Positions 33,480-45,217 are shown, counted from the stretch's first letter. The stretch: DNA of 64,000 nucleotides from Pseudomonas fluvialis (GCF_002234375.1 NZ_NMQV01000005.1:124001-188000), one strand, 5' to 3'. Numbers and translations are program-made. The notes: generated from the letters alone by a model not told the origin.

Positions 33480-36400
33480 ATGAAGCGTATCACCCCGGCA
33501 TTTCCGCTGAAAACACTGAGCAGCGCATTGTTCACTACAAGCCTGCTTGTCGCCACACTTGATGCCCAAGCCTCCGTATCACAAAGCCCGCTCAGCCTGA
33601 CCACCAGTGTACCGCCTAATGTCATCTTCACTTTTGATGACTCAACCAGTATGAATGCTGCTTACGTGCCCGATAGCATTAAGGGAAGTCAAAATAAACG
33701 ACACGCACTATCTTCCCACTTCAACGCTTTATACTACAACCCAAACACCATTTATAAAAAGCCGGCAAAAGTCGACAGCAACGGCAACGAGACAGAATTA
33801 ACAACCTCGTTTAGCAAAGCTTTTTATGATGGCTACTCTCCAGAAAAGAACTCTGGCATAGACTGGGCCAACCTCAGCAACGACTATCAACCAAACTGGA
33901 ACTATGTCAAAGACACCCAAACCACAGGCCGCGGGAATACTGGCAATATCAACTCCGGAGGGACAAATAACGTATTAGCAGAAAACCCAGCCATTGACTT
34001 TTCCGCAACAACAGCCATAACTACAAATAACACTGCAAGAGAAATCACAACACCTGCAGGCATTACATTCAAGATAACCAGAGGAACACGCGGCAACCGT
34101 TACACTTGCGAGGTAACTTCACCCCCAACACTAACAGCTATCACTCCAGATTGTGATAGATCAGACGACTATTACACTGCAAGCCTTAAAAATAAAGGTG
34201 TACCCGCATACTACTACGTACGCGACAACACTCTAACCAACTGCGACGCCTTAAAAAAAGACGATGAAAACTGCTATAGACTAGTTTTTGTTTCCTCAAC
34301 ATCAGGCACGGCCATCAAGCCTGACAAAACCATTCTCACCGACGAGCGAGAGAACTTTGCCATCTGGTATTCTTTTTACAGGACCAGGGCACTTGCCACC
34401 TTGTCATCCGCCAGCTTGGCCTTCATGAAATTCTCCTCTTCCTCGCGTTTGACTTGGCAAAGTCTTATTCACTGCAAAAGCCTCGATACATCAACTACCA
34501 ACTGCGGAACAAGCACCTTTCGCACATATGACAACACACAACGCAAAAATTTCATTGACTGGCTGCAAAATAAAACAAAGTTCAATGACCCCAAAGGCAC
34601 ACCACTTCGTTCAGCGATGACTCGCGCCGGCGATTTTTTAAGCACTGACAAAGCCTGGCAAAAGACCCCTGACAAACCTGCTGAAAATAATTCAGCAAAC
34701 ACCTACGCTTGCCGCCCAAGCTATCAAATCGTCATGACAGACGGCATGTGGAACAGTGACGATGAATTTGCAAATCCAACAAATCATGACAACAGCGCAG
34801 AAATCGCACTCCCTGATGGCAAAAAATATACTAATACTCTGACTCCCTACAAAGACGCCACTAACGCTACGCTAGCCGATATCGCCATGCATTATTGGGC
34901 GACCGACTTGAACAGCGGACTCGCTAACAAATTGAAACCCTACACACCGTTCACCGGAAAAACTGACGACGAAACATATTGGGACCCGCGCAACAACCCT
35001 GCCACTTGGCAACACATGACCAATTATATGATGGGTCTCGGCCTGACCAACTCCCTACAGCAATCAGGACGGGAATGGGAAGGCAGCACTTTTAGTGGTG
35101 CAGGTTATGAAGCGCTCAAAAATGGAACACAGAACTGGCCTAAAGCATCTTCGAGCTCGGATAATAATGTCTACGACCTATGGCATGCGGCAATCAATTC
35201 GCGCGGTGAATTCTTCAGTGTTGATTCACCACAAAGCATGGTACAAGCCTTCAACGATATTATTGATCGGATTGCTGCGCGCAAGTCGGTAGCCGCCAAA
35301 CCTGCTACAAACTCTGGCCAGGTGGCGGACGAAAGCTCAGACGGTTATAGCGTCACGACTTCTTTTTATCAAACCTCCTACTCAAGTGAAGAAAACTGGG
35401 CTGGCAACCTGATCCGTAAAGACAAAAAAGTCGAATATAACAAAGCGAATAACGATAAAACTGAGTCATCCGGGGAGCGCTGGCAAGCTAAAGACAAGAT
35501 ACCTGCCGCCGGCTCACGCAACATTAAAATTGCAAGCAGCGGCTCGTCTGGCCTGCAAGACTTCACATGGGCCAATGCTGGAAGTGTCAGCACCCCCAAC
35601 AGTTTGGCATTTTATCTGAGTCGCAATCCGGAAGAGCTGGATGCCAGCACCACGGACACACTGGGAAGTGCACGTCTGGATTACCTACGCGGTGACCGCT
35701 CCCTTGAAGGCACCACGTTCCGTACCCGCACTAGCGTACTGGGTAGTTTGTATGCATCCAGCCCCGCGGTTGTTCGCGGCGCGCGCTATCTGCCAAGTTT
35801 TGGCAACCGACTGGAAAACAACACGAAATACACTACCTTTGCTGAATCAGTGAAGAATCGCAAAGCCATGGTTTATGTAGGCGGCAACGATGGCATGCTG
35901 CATGGATTCAACGCCGACACTGGTGCTGAAGAGTTTGCGTTCATTCCCACTGCTGTTTACCCAAAACTCAGCAAATACACGGGTAAAAAATATACCCATG
36001 AGTTCTATGTTGATGGCTCACCTGTCATTGCCGACGTATATGACGGAAATAACTGGCGAACCATTCTAGTGGGTACATTGCGCGCCGGTGGAAAGAGTGT
36101 TTTTGCCCTGGACATTACGACACCGGGCAGCGAGAAGCTTTTGTGGGAGTTTAACGACAGCAAAATAACCGGCACTGATGCTGTGAAAATGGGCTATAGC
36201 TTCTCCAAGCCGACGGTTGCCCGCCTGGCCACCGGTAACTGGGCCGTGGTGTTCGGCAACGGCTACGATGCAGCCAGTCACACTAATGGTAAAGCCGCCT
36301 TGTTTGTCTTGAATGCAGTCACCGGTGCCATGCTGACGGCAAATGACAAAGGCCTGGAAGTTGCAGGTACTGCAGGAGTAGCCAACGGTCTGTCGACGCC

Positions 36401-37280
36401 CAAGCTGTCCGACTTCAACGGCGACGGTATTGCCGAGTTCGCCTATGCCGGTGACTTGCAGGGCAATCTCTGGCGCTTTGATCTGCATAGCACCTCGGGC
36501 GCATACAAGGTTGCGTATGCCGAAAAGCCCATGTTCACAACACGTAGCAGCACAGGCTCGAAACCTCAGCCCATTACAGCTCCGCCCTCTCTTGTCCGGC
36601 ACCCAACAGGTCAAGGCCACCTGCTGGTATTTGGTACAGGCAAGTACTTCGAGACCGGTGACACACAAGGTGACCGCTCGATTGCTCAAACCGTTTATGG
36701 AATCTGGGATAAAAACACCCGACTCACTGAAGAAGACCTCGACGCTAGCGGTAAGTCACTCAGCATCACCCGTAGCCAGCTGGTTGAGCAACGCATCCTT
36801 TTGGAATCCACGGCCAAAAGCCTTGTTGGCTCGACAACCTCGGAAGTCAGAACGATTAGTGATGACGCGGTGGTCTGGAGCTCCGGGAAACTTGGCTGGG
36901 CACTTGACCTGAAAGTAGGCAGCACGCTGGATGGCGAAATGGTCATCGAGGATATGGTGACCTTAGGGCGTACCCTGTTCTTCCAATCGCTCGTTCCCAA
37001 TGACGACCCCTGTGCAGACGGATCTAGTAACTGGACCTATGCCATCAACCCGGCTACAGGCGGCAAGACCCAGCATCATGCGTTTGATCTGCGCTTCACA
37101 ACGCCCGGCAAAGAGAATGACATCATCTCTGGTCGCAAACAGGATGGCGAAGGTGGTATCACAGGCACACAAAATCCAGATGGTAGCTTTGATCTTTGCA
37201 CCGGCCTAACTTGTGTACCGGTTTTTGCTGATCCTGGTAGCACTGGACGCCAATCCTGGCGGATTGTCGAGGAGCAGTAA
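33480..37280 (+). CDS. pilY1: PilY1/PilC-type tip adhesin
   Basis: 1266 aa exported pilus-tip protein for adhesion, surface sensing and opposing retraction. Signal peptide ~1-32. A von Willebrand A-like part follows with a metal-site motif DDSTS (residues 53-57) and a second block [14 protein letters not shown] near 420. The C-terminal PilC beta-propeller begins around 740 ([36 protein letters not shown]). A calcium loop [10 protein letters not shown] is at 978 onward. An RGD sits at 737-739, as also noted in P. aeruginosa PilY1. The 5' ~2.2 kb is AT-rich (23 G/C in the 60 bases from 34021), the propeller part is not (36 in the 60 from 36421). Confidence 0.95.
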   Translation: MKRITPAFPLKTLSSALFTTSLLVATLDAQASVSQSPLSLTTSVPPNVIFTFDDSTSMNAAYVPDSIKGSQNKRHALSSHFNALYYNPNTIYKKPAKVDSNGNETELTTSFSKAFYDGYSPEKNSGIDWANLSNDYQPNWNYVKDTQTTGRGNTGNINSGGTNNVLAENPAIDFSATTAITTNNTAREITTPAGITFKITRGTRGNRYTCEVTSPPTLTAITPDCDRSDDYYTASLKNKGVPAYYYVRDNTLTNCDALKKDDENCYRLVFVSSTSGTAIKPDKTILTDERENFAIWYSFYRTRALATLSSASLAFMKFSSSSRLTWQSLIHCKSLDTSTTNCGTSTFRTYDNTQRKNFIDWLQNKTKFNDPKGTPLRSAMTRAGDFLSTDKAWQKTPDKPAENNSANTYACRPSYQIVMTDGMWNSDDEFANPTNHDNSAEIALPDGKKYTNTLTPYKDATNATLADIAMHYWATDLNSGLANKLKPYTPFTGKTDDETYWDPRNNPATWQHMTNYMMGLGLTNSLQQSGREWEGSTFSGAGYEALKNGTQNWPKASSSSDNNVYDLWHAAINSRGEFFSVDSPQSMVQAFNDIIDRIAARKSVAAKPATNSGQVADESSDGYSVTTSFYQTSYSSEENWAGNLIRKDKKVEYNKANNDKTESSGERWQAKDKIPAAGSRNIKIASSGSSGLQDFTWANAGSVSTPNSLAFYLSRNPEELDASTTDTLGSARLDYLRGDRSLEGTTFRTRTSVLGSLYASSPAVVRGARYLPSFGNRLENNTKYTTFAESVKNRKAMVYVGGNDGMLHGFNADTGAEEFAFIPTAVYPKLSKYTGKKYTHEFYVDGSPVIADVYDGNNWRTILVGTLRAGGKSVFALDITTPGSEKLLWEFNDSKITGTDAVKMGYSFSKPTVARLATGNWAVVFGNGYDAASHTNGKAALFVLNAVTGAMLTANDKGLEVAGTAGVANGLSTPKLSDFNGDGIAEFAYAGDLQGNLWRFDLHSTSGAYKVAYAEKPMFTTRSSTGSKPQPITAPPSLVRHPTGQGHLLVFGTGKYFETGDTQGDRSIAQTVYGIWDKNTRLTEEDLDASGKSLSITRSQLVEQRILLESTAKSLVGSTTSEVRTISDDAVVWSSGKLGWALDLKVGSTLDGEMVIEDMVTLGRTLFFQSLVPNDDPCADGSSNWTYAINPATGGKTQHHAFDLRFTTPGKENDIISGRKQDGEGGITGTQNPDGSFDLCTGLTCVPVFADPGSTGRQSWRIVEEQ

Positions 37281-37281
37281 G

Positions 37282-37704
37282 TTGAACAGACATACACAAC
37301 AACAGGGCTTTACCCTGATTGAACTGATGATCACGGTTGCCATCATCGCCATCTTGGCGGCGGTGGCTTACCCGAGTTACAGCGAGTACGTGAAACGGGG
37401 CAACCGCAGTGAAGGGCAGGCCTTGCTCAACGACACGGCGGCCTTGCAGGAACGTTACTATGCGCAAAACTTTGTCTATGTAACGGCCACCGCCGATATC
37501 GCCACCAAGCTCAAAGGCAAAACCAGCTCCCCCACTGGCAAGTACAACCTGACGCTGGGTGCAGGTGCTGCCACTGACGGAGGCTATTTGCTGACAGCTA
37601 CCCAGCAATTCAGTGATACCGACTGTGGCAACCTGACGCTCAATGCCCTGGGTGTTCGTAACCGAACTGGCACCAAGAAAACCGCTGCCGAATGCTGGCG
37701 ATAA
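37282..37704 (+). CDS. pilE: Minor pilin PilE (TTG start)
   Basis: 140 aa. With TTG 37282 the leader is MNRHTQQQG, then [28 protein letters not shown] with Glu5, the standard PilE/ComP-type N terminus. A GGAG at 37271-37274 lies seven bases before the TTG. It begins one base after the pilY1 stop; the usual pilY2 gene is absent. A C-terminal disulfide loop (SDTDC...AAECWR) closes the protein. An upstream ATG (37213) inside pilY1 gives no sensible leader. Base composition is back to the host's. Confidence 0.92.
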   Translation: MNRHTQQQGFTLIELMITVAIIAILAAVAYPSYSEYVKRGNRSEGQALLNDTAALQERYYAQNFVYVTATADIATKLKGKTSSPTGKYNLTLGAGAATDGGYLLTATQQFSDTDCGNLTLNALGVRNRTGTKKTAAECWR

Positions 37705-37721
37705 GCTTCAGCGCATAATGC

Positions 37722-37752
37722 AAAAGGCCCAATCCTCGGATTGGGCCTTTTT
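37722..37752. terminator. Bidirectional terminator of the pil operon and the ispH operon
   Basis: Fourteen-bp perfect stem (37722-37735 with 37738-37751), 2-base loop, with A-run on the left and T-run on the right. Serves pilE on the plus strand and ispH on the minus strand. Confidence 0.92.
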
Positions 37753-37769
37753 GTATACATCAGGCTCGG

Positions 37770-38714
37770 CTACAGCTGCTTGACACGCAATTCCTTGGGC
37801 ATCGAGAAGGTAACATTCTCCGGACGCCCCTGAATTTCCAGTGCTTCGCCAAGCCCCCAGGACTGCAGGCGCTGGATAACGCCCTGCACCAGCACCTCGG
37901 GCGCCGAGGCACCGGCGGTAATGCCGATACGCTGCAGGCCGGCAAACCACTCCTCGCGCAGGTCATCGGCGCCGTCGATCAGATAAGCCGGAGTATCCAG
38001 GCGCTCTGCCAGCTCGCGCAGGCGATTGGAGTTGGAGCTATTCGGGCTGCCGACTACCAGCACCACATCGCATTCGGCAGCCAGATGCTTCACGGCATCC
38101 TGGCGGTTCTGTGTGGCGTAGCAGATGTCATCCTTGCGCGGCCCGCCGATAGCCGGGAAGCGTGCACGCAGCGCATCGATGACCCGGCTGGTATCGTCCA
38201 TGGACAAGGTTGTCTGGGTAACAAAGGCCAGGCGCTGCGGATCACGCACCTGCAAGCGTTGCACATCCTGCTCATCTTCCACCAGGTAGATGGCACCACC
38301 CTGGCTGCAGTCATACTGTCCCATGGTGCCTTCCACCTCGGGATGCCCGGCATGGCCGATGAGAATGCACTCACGACCTTCGCGGCTGTAGCGCACCACC
38401 TCCATGTGCACCTTGGTCACCAGCGGGCAGGTGGCATCGAACACCTTCAGACCACGTCGCTCGGCTTCCTGGCGTACCGCCTGGGAAACCCCATGGGCAC
38501 TGAAGATGACAATCACCTGATCCGGCACCTGATCCAGCTGTTCCACGAACACTGCGCCACGTGCACGCAGGTCTTCGACCACGAACTTGTTATGCACCAC
38601 TTCGTGACGCACATAAATGGGTGGCCCGAATACTTCCAGTGCGCGGTTGACGATCTCGATGGCGCGATCGACGCCGGCACAGAAGCCACGCGGGTTGGCG
38701 AGTTTGATCTGCAT
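37770..38714 (-). CDS. ispH: 4-hydroxy-3-methylbut-2-enyl diphosphate reductase IspH (LytB)
   Basis: Last step of the MEP isoprenoid pathway: reduces HMBPP to IPP and DMAPP. 314 aa. The three cluster cysteines are in [22 protein letters not shown] and [11 protein letters not shown]; the substrate Glu lies in [10 protein letters not shown]. Last gene of a minus-strand run murJ|ribF-ileS-lspA-fkpB-ispH, and followed by the shared terminator. Confidence 0.97.
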   Translation of the reverse strand: MQIKLANPRGFCAGVDRAIEIVNRALEVFGPPIYVRHEVVHNKFVVEDLRARGAVFVEQLDQVPDQVIVIFSAHGVSQAVRQEAERRGLKVFDATCPLVTKVHMEVVRYSREGRECILIGHAGHPEVEGTMGQYDCSQGGAIYLVEDEQDVQRLQVRDPQRLAFVTQTTLSMDDTSRVIDALRARFPAIGGPRKDDICYATQNRQDAVKHLAAECDVVLVVGSPNSSNSNRLRELAERLDTPAYLIDGADDLREEWFAGLQRIGITAGASAPEVLVQGVIQRLQSWGLGEALEIQGRPENVTFSMPKELRVKQL

Positions 38715-38787
38715 GCAGGTGATCTCGATAAGGGATAGGTGAGTCGAGCAAGGTGCGGCGCGACAGCACAGGCCGCGCGTCAGGCAT

Positions 38788-39225
38788 TCAGAGCCCTTTG
38801 ACCTCGATGATCTCTACCTCGAAGGTCAGCGGCTTGCCGGCCAGCGGATGGTTGAAGTCAATACTGACCTGCTGCTCGTCGAACGCCTTGACCACCCCCG
38901 GCAGCTCGCCCTTGGCGGCATCCTGGAAGATGATCAGCAGACCTTCGCTCAGCGGCATGTCGGTGAACTGGCTGCGCGGCATGACCTGCACATTCTGTGG
39001 ATTAGGCTGGCCAAAGCCCTGCTCCGGACTGATTGGCAGGCTGCGTTTGTCGCCGGCCTTGAGACCGAACAGTGCCTGCTCGAAGCCAGGCAACAGGTTG
39101 CCATCGCCCACGCAGAAAGTGGCCGGGGCCTTACCCTCGGTGCTGTCTACCAGATCGCCGTTCTCCAGACGAATGGCGAAGTGCAGGGTAACCTGGGTCT
39201 GCGACCCGATACGTTGCTCAGTCAT
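38788..39225 (-). CDS. fkpB: FKBP-type peptidyl-prolyl isomerase FkpB (SlpA)
   Basis: 145 aa SlyD-like [42 protein letters not shown] is the FKBP flap region; the IF domain insert is [19 protein letters not shown]. It lacks the His-rich metal tail of SlyD. Its start overlaps the lspA stop by eight bases, the conserved lspA-fkpB-ispH order. Confidence 0.95.
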   Translation of the reverse strand: MTEQRIGSQTQVTLHFAIRLENGDLVDSTEGKAPATFCVGDGNLLPGFEQALFGLKAGDKRSLPISPEQGFGQPNPQNVQVMPRSQFTDMPLSEGLLIIFQDAAKGELPGVVKAFDEQQVSIDFNHPLAGKPLTFEVEIIEVKGL

Positions 39226-39718
39226 CTTTGGTGGCTCCGCTCGGCTGTGCCTTGAACATGTCCAGGGCCAGAAGAATGGCCCCCAGGGTAATGGCGCTGT
39301 CGGCCAGGTTGAACGCTGGGAAGTACCAGCGCTGTTGCCAGTGCACCAGGATGAAGTCGATCACATGGCCATAGACCACGCGATCGAACAGGTTACCCAG
39401 CGCCCCGCCCAGCACCAGCGCCAGGCCCAGGGCCAGCCAGTGTTCATGAGCCTGCAGACGCTTGAGCCAGACCACCAGCACAGCACTGACCACGAGCGCG
39501 ATCAGCGCGAAAAACCAGCGTTGCCAGCCTCCCGCATCAGCCAGGAAGCTGAAAGCCGCGCCCGTGTTATAGGCCAGCGTCCAGCTGAAGTAATCCGGGA
39601 TGACCACGACCTGCTGGTACAGCTGCAGGCTGTTTTCAAAGTACAACTTGCTCCACTGGTCGAGCAGAAAAATCAGCACACTCAATGCCAACCAGGGCAG
39701 CTTGCCAAAACGGCTCAT
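39218..39718 (-). CDS. lspA: Lipoprotein signal peptidase LspA
   Basis: Aspartyl peptidase of the inner membrane that removes signal peptides from prolipoproteins after diacylglyceryl transfer. 166 aa with four membrane helices. The catalytic aspartates lie in NLFDRVVYGHVIDF and FPAFNLADSAIT; NTGAAFSFLAD is the second conserved block. Fifteen bases separate it from ileS upstream, and it overlaps fkpB downstream. BamD in this window would be one client. Confidence 0.97.
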   Translation of the reverse strand: MSRFGKLPWLALSVLIFLLDQWSKLYFENSLQLYQQVVVIPDYFSWTLAYNTGAAFSFLADAGGWQRWFFALIALVVSAVLVVWLKRLQAHEHWLALGLALVLGGALGNLFDRVVYGHVIDFILVHWQQRWYFPAFNLADSAITLGAILLALDMFKAQPSGATKDD

Positions 39719-39733
39719 GCGCCAACTCCCCCG

Positions 39734-42565
39734 TCAGGCGTGCCGGCGAACTTCGCCGGCACCGTCGATGTTGTCGACACAGCGTCCACACAACTCCGGA
39801 TGCTCCGCATGGCTGCCCACATCGGCACGCAGGTGCCAGCAGCGTGCACACTTGGCGTGTTGCGACTTGACGATCTTCAGGCGCAAACCTTCAACCTCGC
39901 TAACTACCGCATCGGCAGGTGCCTGCTCCAGCGGCGCCACACAGGCTGCCGAAGTGATCAGCGCAAAACGCAGCTCATCGCCCAGCTTGGCCAACTCGCC
40001 CGCCAGTGCGGCATCGGCATACAGGGTCACCTCGGCCTGCAGGCTTCCCCCCAGGGTCTTGTTCGCCCGCAGGTTTTCCAGCTCCTTGTTGACCGCACTC
40101 TTCACGGCCATCAGGCGCTCCCAGTAGGCCTGATCCAGAGCAATGTCCTGCGGCAGGCGCACCAGCCCCTGGTACCAGGTGTTAAGCATTACCGACTCGT
40201 TGCGCTCACCCGGCAGGAACTGCCAGATCTCGTCGGCGGTAAAGGCCAGCACCGGAGCGATCCAGCGCACCAGCGCTTCGGCAATGTGATACAGCGCGCT
40301 CTGGCAGGAACGCCGCGCCACACTGTCGGCCGGCGTGGTGTACTGGCGGTCCTTGATGATATCCAGGTAGAAGCCGCCCAGCTCCTGCACGCAGAAGTTG
40401 TGCACCTTGTGGTAGACGTTCCAGAAACGGTACTGCTCGTACGCCTCGATGATCTCGTCCTGCAGGCGCGCCGCGGCGTCCAGCGCCCAGCGATCAAGGT
40501 CAAGCATCTGTTCGGCCGGCAGCAGGTCGCGCGCCGGGTCGAAGCCATTGAGGTTGGAGAGCAAAAAGCGCGTGGTATTGCGGATGCGCCGGTAGGCATC
40601 GGCACTGCGGGTGAGGATGGTCTTGGACACCGCCATCTCCCCGGAATAGTCGCTCGAAGCCACCCACAGGCGCAGGATGTCGGCGCCCAGGCTGTCATTG
40701 ACCTCCTGCGGGGCGATCACGTTGCCCAGCGACTTGGACATCTTGCGGCCGTTCTCGTCGACCACAAAACCGTGAGTCAGCAGGCCACGATAGGGTGCGT
40801 GGCCGTCGATGGCGCAGCCGGTCAGCAGCGAGGAATGGAACCAGCCGCGGTGCTGGTCGGAGCCTTCCAGATAAAGATCGGCACGCGGCCCCTGGTCGTG
40901 GCCCATGGGGTGCGAACCGCGCATCACGTGCCAGTGGGTGGTGCCCGAGTCGAACCAGACGTCCAGGGTGTCGCTGATCTTGTCGTAGTCGGCCGCCTCG
41001 GCGCCGAGCAGCTCGCTGGGGTCCAGCTGGAACCACGCCTCGATACCGCCCTGCGCCACCCGCTGGGCCACCGCTTCCATCAGCTCGACGGTGCGCGGGT
41101 GCAACTCGCCGCTGACCTTGTGCAGGAAGAACGGGATGGGCACGCCCCAGGTGCGCTGACGCGAGATGCACCAGTCCGGACGACCGGCGATCATGCCGTG
41201 CAGGCGCGCCTGGCCCCAGGCCGGGACAAACTGGGTGTCCTCCACCGCCTTGAGCGCACGGGCACGCAGGGTGCTGCCGTCATGCGCGACCTTGTCCATG
41301 CCGACGAACCACTGCGCGGTGGCGCGGTAGATCAGCGGCGTCTTGTGCCGCCAGCAGTGCATGTAGCTGTGCTGGATCGGTTCATGCCTGAGCAGGGCGC
41401 CGACTTCGCGCAGTTTCTCGACGATCGCCGGGTTGGCCTTCCAGATGAACTGGCCGCCGAAGAACGGCAGGTCGGCCACATACACGCCATTGCTCTGCAC
41501 CGGGCTGAGGATGTCGTCATTCTGCATGCCGTAGTGCTTGCAGGAGCGGAAGTCGTCCTCGCCATAGGCCGGCGCCGAATGAACGATGCCGGTGCCCGAG
41601 CCGGTCTCGACGTAGTCGGCCAGGTACACCGGCGAGAAGCGCTCGTAGAACGGATGACGGAAGCGGATCAGCTCCAGCGCACGGCCTTCGCAACGCGCGA
41701 TGATTTCGCCGGACAGGCCGTAGCGTGCCAGGCAGGACTCGACCAGCTCCTCGGCCAGGACCAGCAGACGCTCGCCGGTATCCACCAGCGCGTAGATGAA
41801 TTCGGGATGGACATTGAGCGCCTGGTTGGCCGGAATGGTCCAGGGCGTGGTGGTCCAGATGACGATGCTGGCCGGTTTGGCCAGGCTGGACAGACCGAAG
41901 GCCGCGGCCAGCTTGTCGGCATCCTCGACGACGAAGGCGACGTCGATGGCATCGGACTTCTTGTCCTGGTATTCGACCTCAGCTTCAGCCAGCGCCGAGC
42001 CGCAGTCGAAGCACCAGTTCACCGGTTTCAGCCCCTTGAAGACGAAGCCGGCCTCGACCATCTTGGCCAGCGCGCGGATCTCACCGGCCTCGTTGGCGTA
42101 CTCCATGGTGCGGTAGGGATTGTCCCACTCGCCCAGCACGCCGAGACGGATGAAGTCGGCCATCTGCCCCTTGACCTGCTCACCGGCGTATTCGCGGCAG
42201 CGCTCGCGGGTCTTGTCGGCCGGCTGGTTCTTGCCGTGGCTGACCTCGACCTTGTGCTCGATCGGCAGGCCGTGGCAGTCCCAGCCCGGCACGTAGGGGG
42301 CATCGAAACCGGACAGGGTCTTGGAACGGATGATCATGTCCTTGATCACCTTGTTCACCGCGTGGCCGATATGAATGCTGCCGTTGGCGTAGGGCGGGCC
42401 GTCATGCAGGATGAACTTCGGGCGTCCCTCGCCGATCTGCCGCAGCTTGCGGTACAGGCCAATGCTGTCCCAGCGCGCCAGCATCTCCGGCTCGCGTTGC
42501 GGCAGGCCGGCCTTCATCGGGAATGCCGTTTCCGGCAGGTTGAGGGTCGCTTTGTAGTCGGTCAT
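39734..42565 (-). CDS. ileS: Isoleucyl-tRNA synthetase
   Basis: 943 aa class I synthetase. The HIGH motif appears as [15 protein letters not shown], the KMSKS loop as [13 protein letters not shown], and an editing CP1 domain lies between. The C-terminal zinc site is CARCWHLR...CGRCVDN. A full-length bacterial-type enzyme of the mupirocin-sensitive kind by architecture. It lies between ribF and lspA with 15-base gaps, so one transcript. Confidence 0.98.
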   Translation of the reverse strand: MTDYKATLNLPETAFPMKAGLPQREPEMLARWDSIGLYRKLRQIGEGRPKFILHDGPPYANGSIHIGHAVNKVIKDMIIRSKTLSGFDAPYVPGWDCHGLPIEHKVEVSHGKNQPADKTRERCREYAGEQVKGQMADFIRLGVLGEWDNPYRTMEYANEAGEIRALAKMVEAGFVFKGLKPVNWCFDCGSALAEAEVEYQDKKSDAIDVAFVVEDADKLAAAFGLSSLAKPASIVIWTTTPWTIPANQALNVHPEFIYALVDTGERLLVLAEELVESCLARYGLSGEIIARCEGRALELIRFRHPFYERFSPVYLADYVETGSGTGIVHSAPAYGEDDFRSCKHYGMQNDDILSPVQSNGVYVADLPFFGGQFIWKANPAIVEKLREVGALLRHEPIQHSYMHCWRHKTPLIYRATAQWFVGMDKVAHDGSTLRARALKAVEDTQFVPAWGQARLHGMIAGRPDWCISRQRTWGVPIPFFLHKVSGELHPRTVELMEAVAQRVAQGGIEAWFQLDPSELLGAEAADYDKISDTLDVWFDSGTTHWHVMRGSHPMGHDQGPRADLYLEGSDQHRGWFHSSLLTGCAIDGHAPYRGLLTHGFVVDENGRKMSKSLGNVIAPQEVNDSLGADILRLWVASSDYSGEMAVSKTILTRSADAYRRIRNTTRFLLSNLNGFDPARDLLPAEQMLDLDRWALDAAARLQDEIIEAYEQYRFWNVYHKVHNFCVQELGGFYLDIIKDRQYTTPADSVARRSCQSALYHIAEALVRWIAPVLAFTADEIWQFLPGERNESVMLNTWYQGLVRLPQDIALDQAYWERLMAVKSAVNKELENLRANKTLGGSLQAEVTLYADAALAGELAKLGDELRFALITSAACVAPLEQAPADAVVSEVEGLRLKIVKSQHAKCARCWHLRADVGSHAEHPELCGRCVDNIDGAGEVRRHA

Positions 42566-42580
42566 CGTCAGTCAGGCTCG

Positions 42581-43519
42581 TTATTGAAGCGGTTGACCGA
42601 GCCAGTAGGCCCGGGCGGCAGCGATATCCGCATCGATCGCCGTTTTCAGTGCCTCCAGCGAGGCAAAGCGCTGCTCATCGCGCAGCTTGCGGTGGAAGAT
42701 CACTTCCAAGCGGCGACCATACAGGTCGCCATTGAAATCCAGCAGGTGCACTTCCAGATGGGCAAAGCCATCGCTTTGCACTGAAGGCCGCACACCAATA
42801 TTGGCCACTCCAGGCAACAGACGCCCATCCAGGCGCACGCTGACCAGGTACACCCCGCTCAGCGGTACACGCTTGCGCTTGAGCTGCACATTGGCGGTGG
42901 GCGCATTGAGTTGGCGGCCCAGTTTCTGGCCATGCAACACCCGCCCGGCAATCGCATAGGGACGACCGAGCAGACGCTCTGCCAAAGCGAAGTCCGCTAC
43001 GGCCAGCGCCTCGCGCACGCCGGTACTACTCACTCGCAGCCCTTGCTGGGCCACAGTGGCAGCGGCTTCGACGGTAAAGCCGTGCTGCTGCCCGGCCTGC
43101 TCCAGGAAGGCGAAATCCCCGGCGCGATCGCAACCGAAGCGGAAATCGTCACCAATTTCCAGATGACGCACCCCCAGCCCATCGAGCAGTACCTGCTGAA
43201 CGAACTGCGCGGCACTCAGTTCGCGCAGGCGGCGGTTGAAAGCCAGGCACAGCACCCGTTCCACACCCTGCGCAGCCAGCAGCTGCAGCTTGTCACGCAG
43301 ACGCGACAAGCGCACCGGCGCGCTGTCCGGCGCGAAGAACTCACGCGGCTGCGGCTCGAAGATCACCACGCAGGCAGGCACGCCCAAGGCGGCGGCACGC
43401 TCGCGCAAGCGCGCCAGAATCGCCTGATGACCGCAATGCACCCCATCGAAGTTACCGATGGTGGCAACGCAGCCGCGATGTTCCGCGCGCAGATTGTGGA
43501 GACCCCGAACCAGTTGCAT
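42581..43519 (-). CDS. ribF: Bifunctional riboflavin kinase/FAD synthetase RibF
   Basis: 312 aa. The N-terminal FAD synthetase domain carries GNFDGVHCGHQAIL (nucleotidyltransferase HxGH motif); the C-terminal flavokinase domain shows GQKLGRQLNAPTANVQL. Makes FMN and then FAD from riboflavin, cytoplasmic. Standard neighbour of ileS. Confidence 0.97.
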   Translation of the reverse strand: MQLVRGLHNLRAEHRGCVATIGNFDGVHCGHQAILARLRERAAALGVPACVVIFEPQPREFFAPDSAPVRLSRLRDKLQLLAAQGVERVLCLAFNRRLRELSAAQFVQQVLLDGLGVRHLEIGDDFRFGCDRAGDFAFLEQAGQQHGFTVEAAATVAQQGLRVSSTGVREALAVADFALAERLLGRPYAIAGRVLHGQKLGRQLNAPTANVQLKRKRVPLSGVYLVSVRLDGRLLPGVANIGVRPSVQSDGFAHLEVHLLDFNGDLYGRRLEVIFHRKLRDEQRFASLEALKTAIDADIAAARAYWLGQPLQ

Positions 43520-43592
43520 AGCCCGCTACTTGTCGAAAAAGTGGTCGATTATAGACACTCCAGCCCCCCGCGGTAAGCCCGCGCAAGGCTGC

Positions 43593-45140
43593 TCAATGAC
43601 GCAAATGGCGTGGGCGCAGCCCGGCCAGGCCGAGCCCCAGCAGATAAGCCAGCAAGCCAGCCGCCACCAGCAGGCTCAACTCGCCGATGCGCCGCCACTC
43701 GCCCCAGACAAACCATTGCCCGGCATCGCCCGCGAGCAGCCAGAGCACCAGACACATCAGCGCACAGGCCACCAGCAGGCGCATGGCAAACGCCAGCCAG
43801 CCGGCCTGCGGGCGATAGATACCGGCCTTGTACAGCCCCCAGAACAACAGGCTGGTGTTGAGCATGGCGGACAACGAGGTCGCCAGGGCCAGGCCAACAT
43901 GCTGCAATGGCCAGATCAGCAGCAGATTGAACAACATATTGGCCAGCATGCTGATCACCGCGATGCGCACCGGGGTCTTCATGTCCTGGCGGGCAAAGTA
44001 GCCCGGCGCCAACACCTTGATCAGCATGAAGGTGAGCACCCCCAGCGCGTAAGCCTGCAAGGCCGCCGCCGACTGCACCACGGCCTCGCTGGTCATCGCC
44101 CCGCGCAGAAACAGCGTGGCAATCAGCGGTTCGGCCAGCAGCGCAAGGGCCAGGGCGGCCGGCACACCCACCAGCAACACCATACGCAGTGCCCAGTCGA
44201 GGGTGGCGGAAAAAGCTTTGGGATCCTGCGCCGCATGCTGGCGCGACAGGCTGGGCAGGATCACCGTACCGATGGCAATCCCGAAGGCCCCCAGCGGCAG
44301 CTCGGTCAGGCGATCCGCGTAATACAGCCAGGACACGCTGCCGGTGGCCAGGAACGAAGCCAGCACCGTATCCAGCAGCAGATTGATCTGACTGACCGAG
44401 ACGCCGAACAGCGCCGGCAGCATCAGCAACATGATCCGCTTTACGCCCGGATCACCGGGCACCAGCCGCGGCACGGGCAACAGCTGCATGCGCGCGAGGA
44501 AGGGCAACTGGAACAGCAACTGCGCCACCCCTGCGATGAACACCCCCCAGGCCAGAGCCATCACCGGCTCAGCGAAGAACGGCGTAAGGAACAGCGTAGC
44601 GCCGATCAGGCTGAGATTGAGCAGCACCGGGGTAAAGGAAGGCACGGCAAAACGACCGAAGCTGTTGAGAATGCTGCCACAGAAGGCCGTGAGCGAAATC
44701 AGCAGCAGGTAGGGAAAGGTGATGGCCAGCAGCTCGCCTGCCAACTGCAGCTTGCTCGGCTCGCCACGAAAACCCGGTGCGAACAGCATGATCAGGTAGG
44801 GCGAGGCCACCACGCACAACGCGGTCAGGGCCGTTAGCACCAGGCCAAGCATACCGGCGGTGCGGTCGATCAGCTGCTTGACCTGCGCCGGGCTGTACTT
44901 TTCACGGTACTCCGACAACACCGGGACAAAGGCCTGGGCAAAAGCGCCCTCGGCGAACAGACGACGCAGGAAATTGGGAATCTTGAACGCCACGAAGAAG
45001 GCATCGGCCGCGGCACCGGAACCGAAGTAGGCAGCCACCACGACATCGCGTACCATGCCCAGCACCCGCGACAGTAGGGTCATCAGGCTGACTACCGCAC
45101 TGGAACGCAACAAACCGCCTGAACCGGATTTCTCGGACAT
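43593..45140 (-). CDS. murJ: Lipid II flippase MurJ (MviN)
   Basis: 515 aa polytopic membrane protein (about 14 helices) that moves lipid II across the inner membrane for peptidoglycan synthesis. Seen: SLMTLLSRVLGMVRDVVVAAYFG and ADAFFVAFKIPNFLRRLFAEGAFAQAFVP, the strongly conserved N-terminal blocks. ATG 45140 follows GAGGTGGTCG and gives the normal N terminus; an upstream ATG (45224) only adds a non-conserved stretch. Divergent from rpsT, with the promoters in the 158-base gap. Confidence 0.97.
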   Translation of the reverse strand: MSEKSGSGGLLRSSAVVSLMTLLSRVLGMVRDVVVAAYFGSGAAADAFFVAFKIPNFLRRLFAEGAFAQAFVPVLSEYREKYSPAQVKQLIDRTAGMLGLVLTALTALCVVASPYLIMLFAPGFRGEPSKLQLAGELLAITFPYLLLISLTAFCGSILNSFGRFAVPSFTPVLLNLSLIGATLFLTPFFAEPVMALAWGVFIAGVAQLLFQLPFLARMQLLPVPRLVPGDPGVKRIMLLMLPALFGVSVSQINLLLDTVLASFLATGSVSWLYYADRLTELPLGAFGIAIGTVILPSLSRQHAAQDPKAFSATLDWALRMVLLVGVPAALALALLAEPLIATLFLRGAMTSEAVVQSAAALQAYALGVLTFMLIKVLAPGYFARQDMKTPVRIAVISMLANMLFNLLLIWPLQHVGLALATSLSAMLNTSLLFWGLYKAGIYRPQAGWLAFAMRLLVACALMCLVLWLLAGDAGQWFVWGEWRRIGELSLLVAAGLLAYLLGLGLAGLRPRHLRH

Positions 45141-45203
45141 CGACCACCTCGCCTGCAAGGTCGCCGAGTGTACCGACAGCCGGGCAGCACAGCCAGCCCG
45201 CCA

Positions 45204-45217
45204 CCCCGCTAGCGGGG
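45204..45217. promoter_or_regulatory. Perfect 14-base palindrome touching the rpsT -35
   Basis: CCCCGCTAGCGGGG is self-complementary and is immediately followed by the TTGACA of the rpsT promoter. Could be a protein site or part of the divergent murJ leader. Confidence 0.45.

Noticed and set aside
38753..42784. A 1343-residue plus-strand open frame across fkpB, lspA, ileS and ribF.
   Set aside because: It is entirely antisense to recognised minus-strand genes; long frames opposite genes are common in high-GC DNA. Its product resembles nothing and is Arg/Gly/His-rich.
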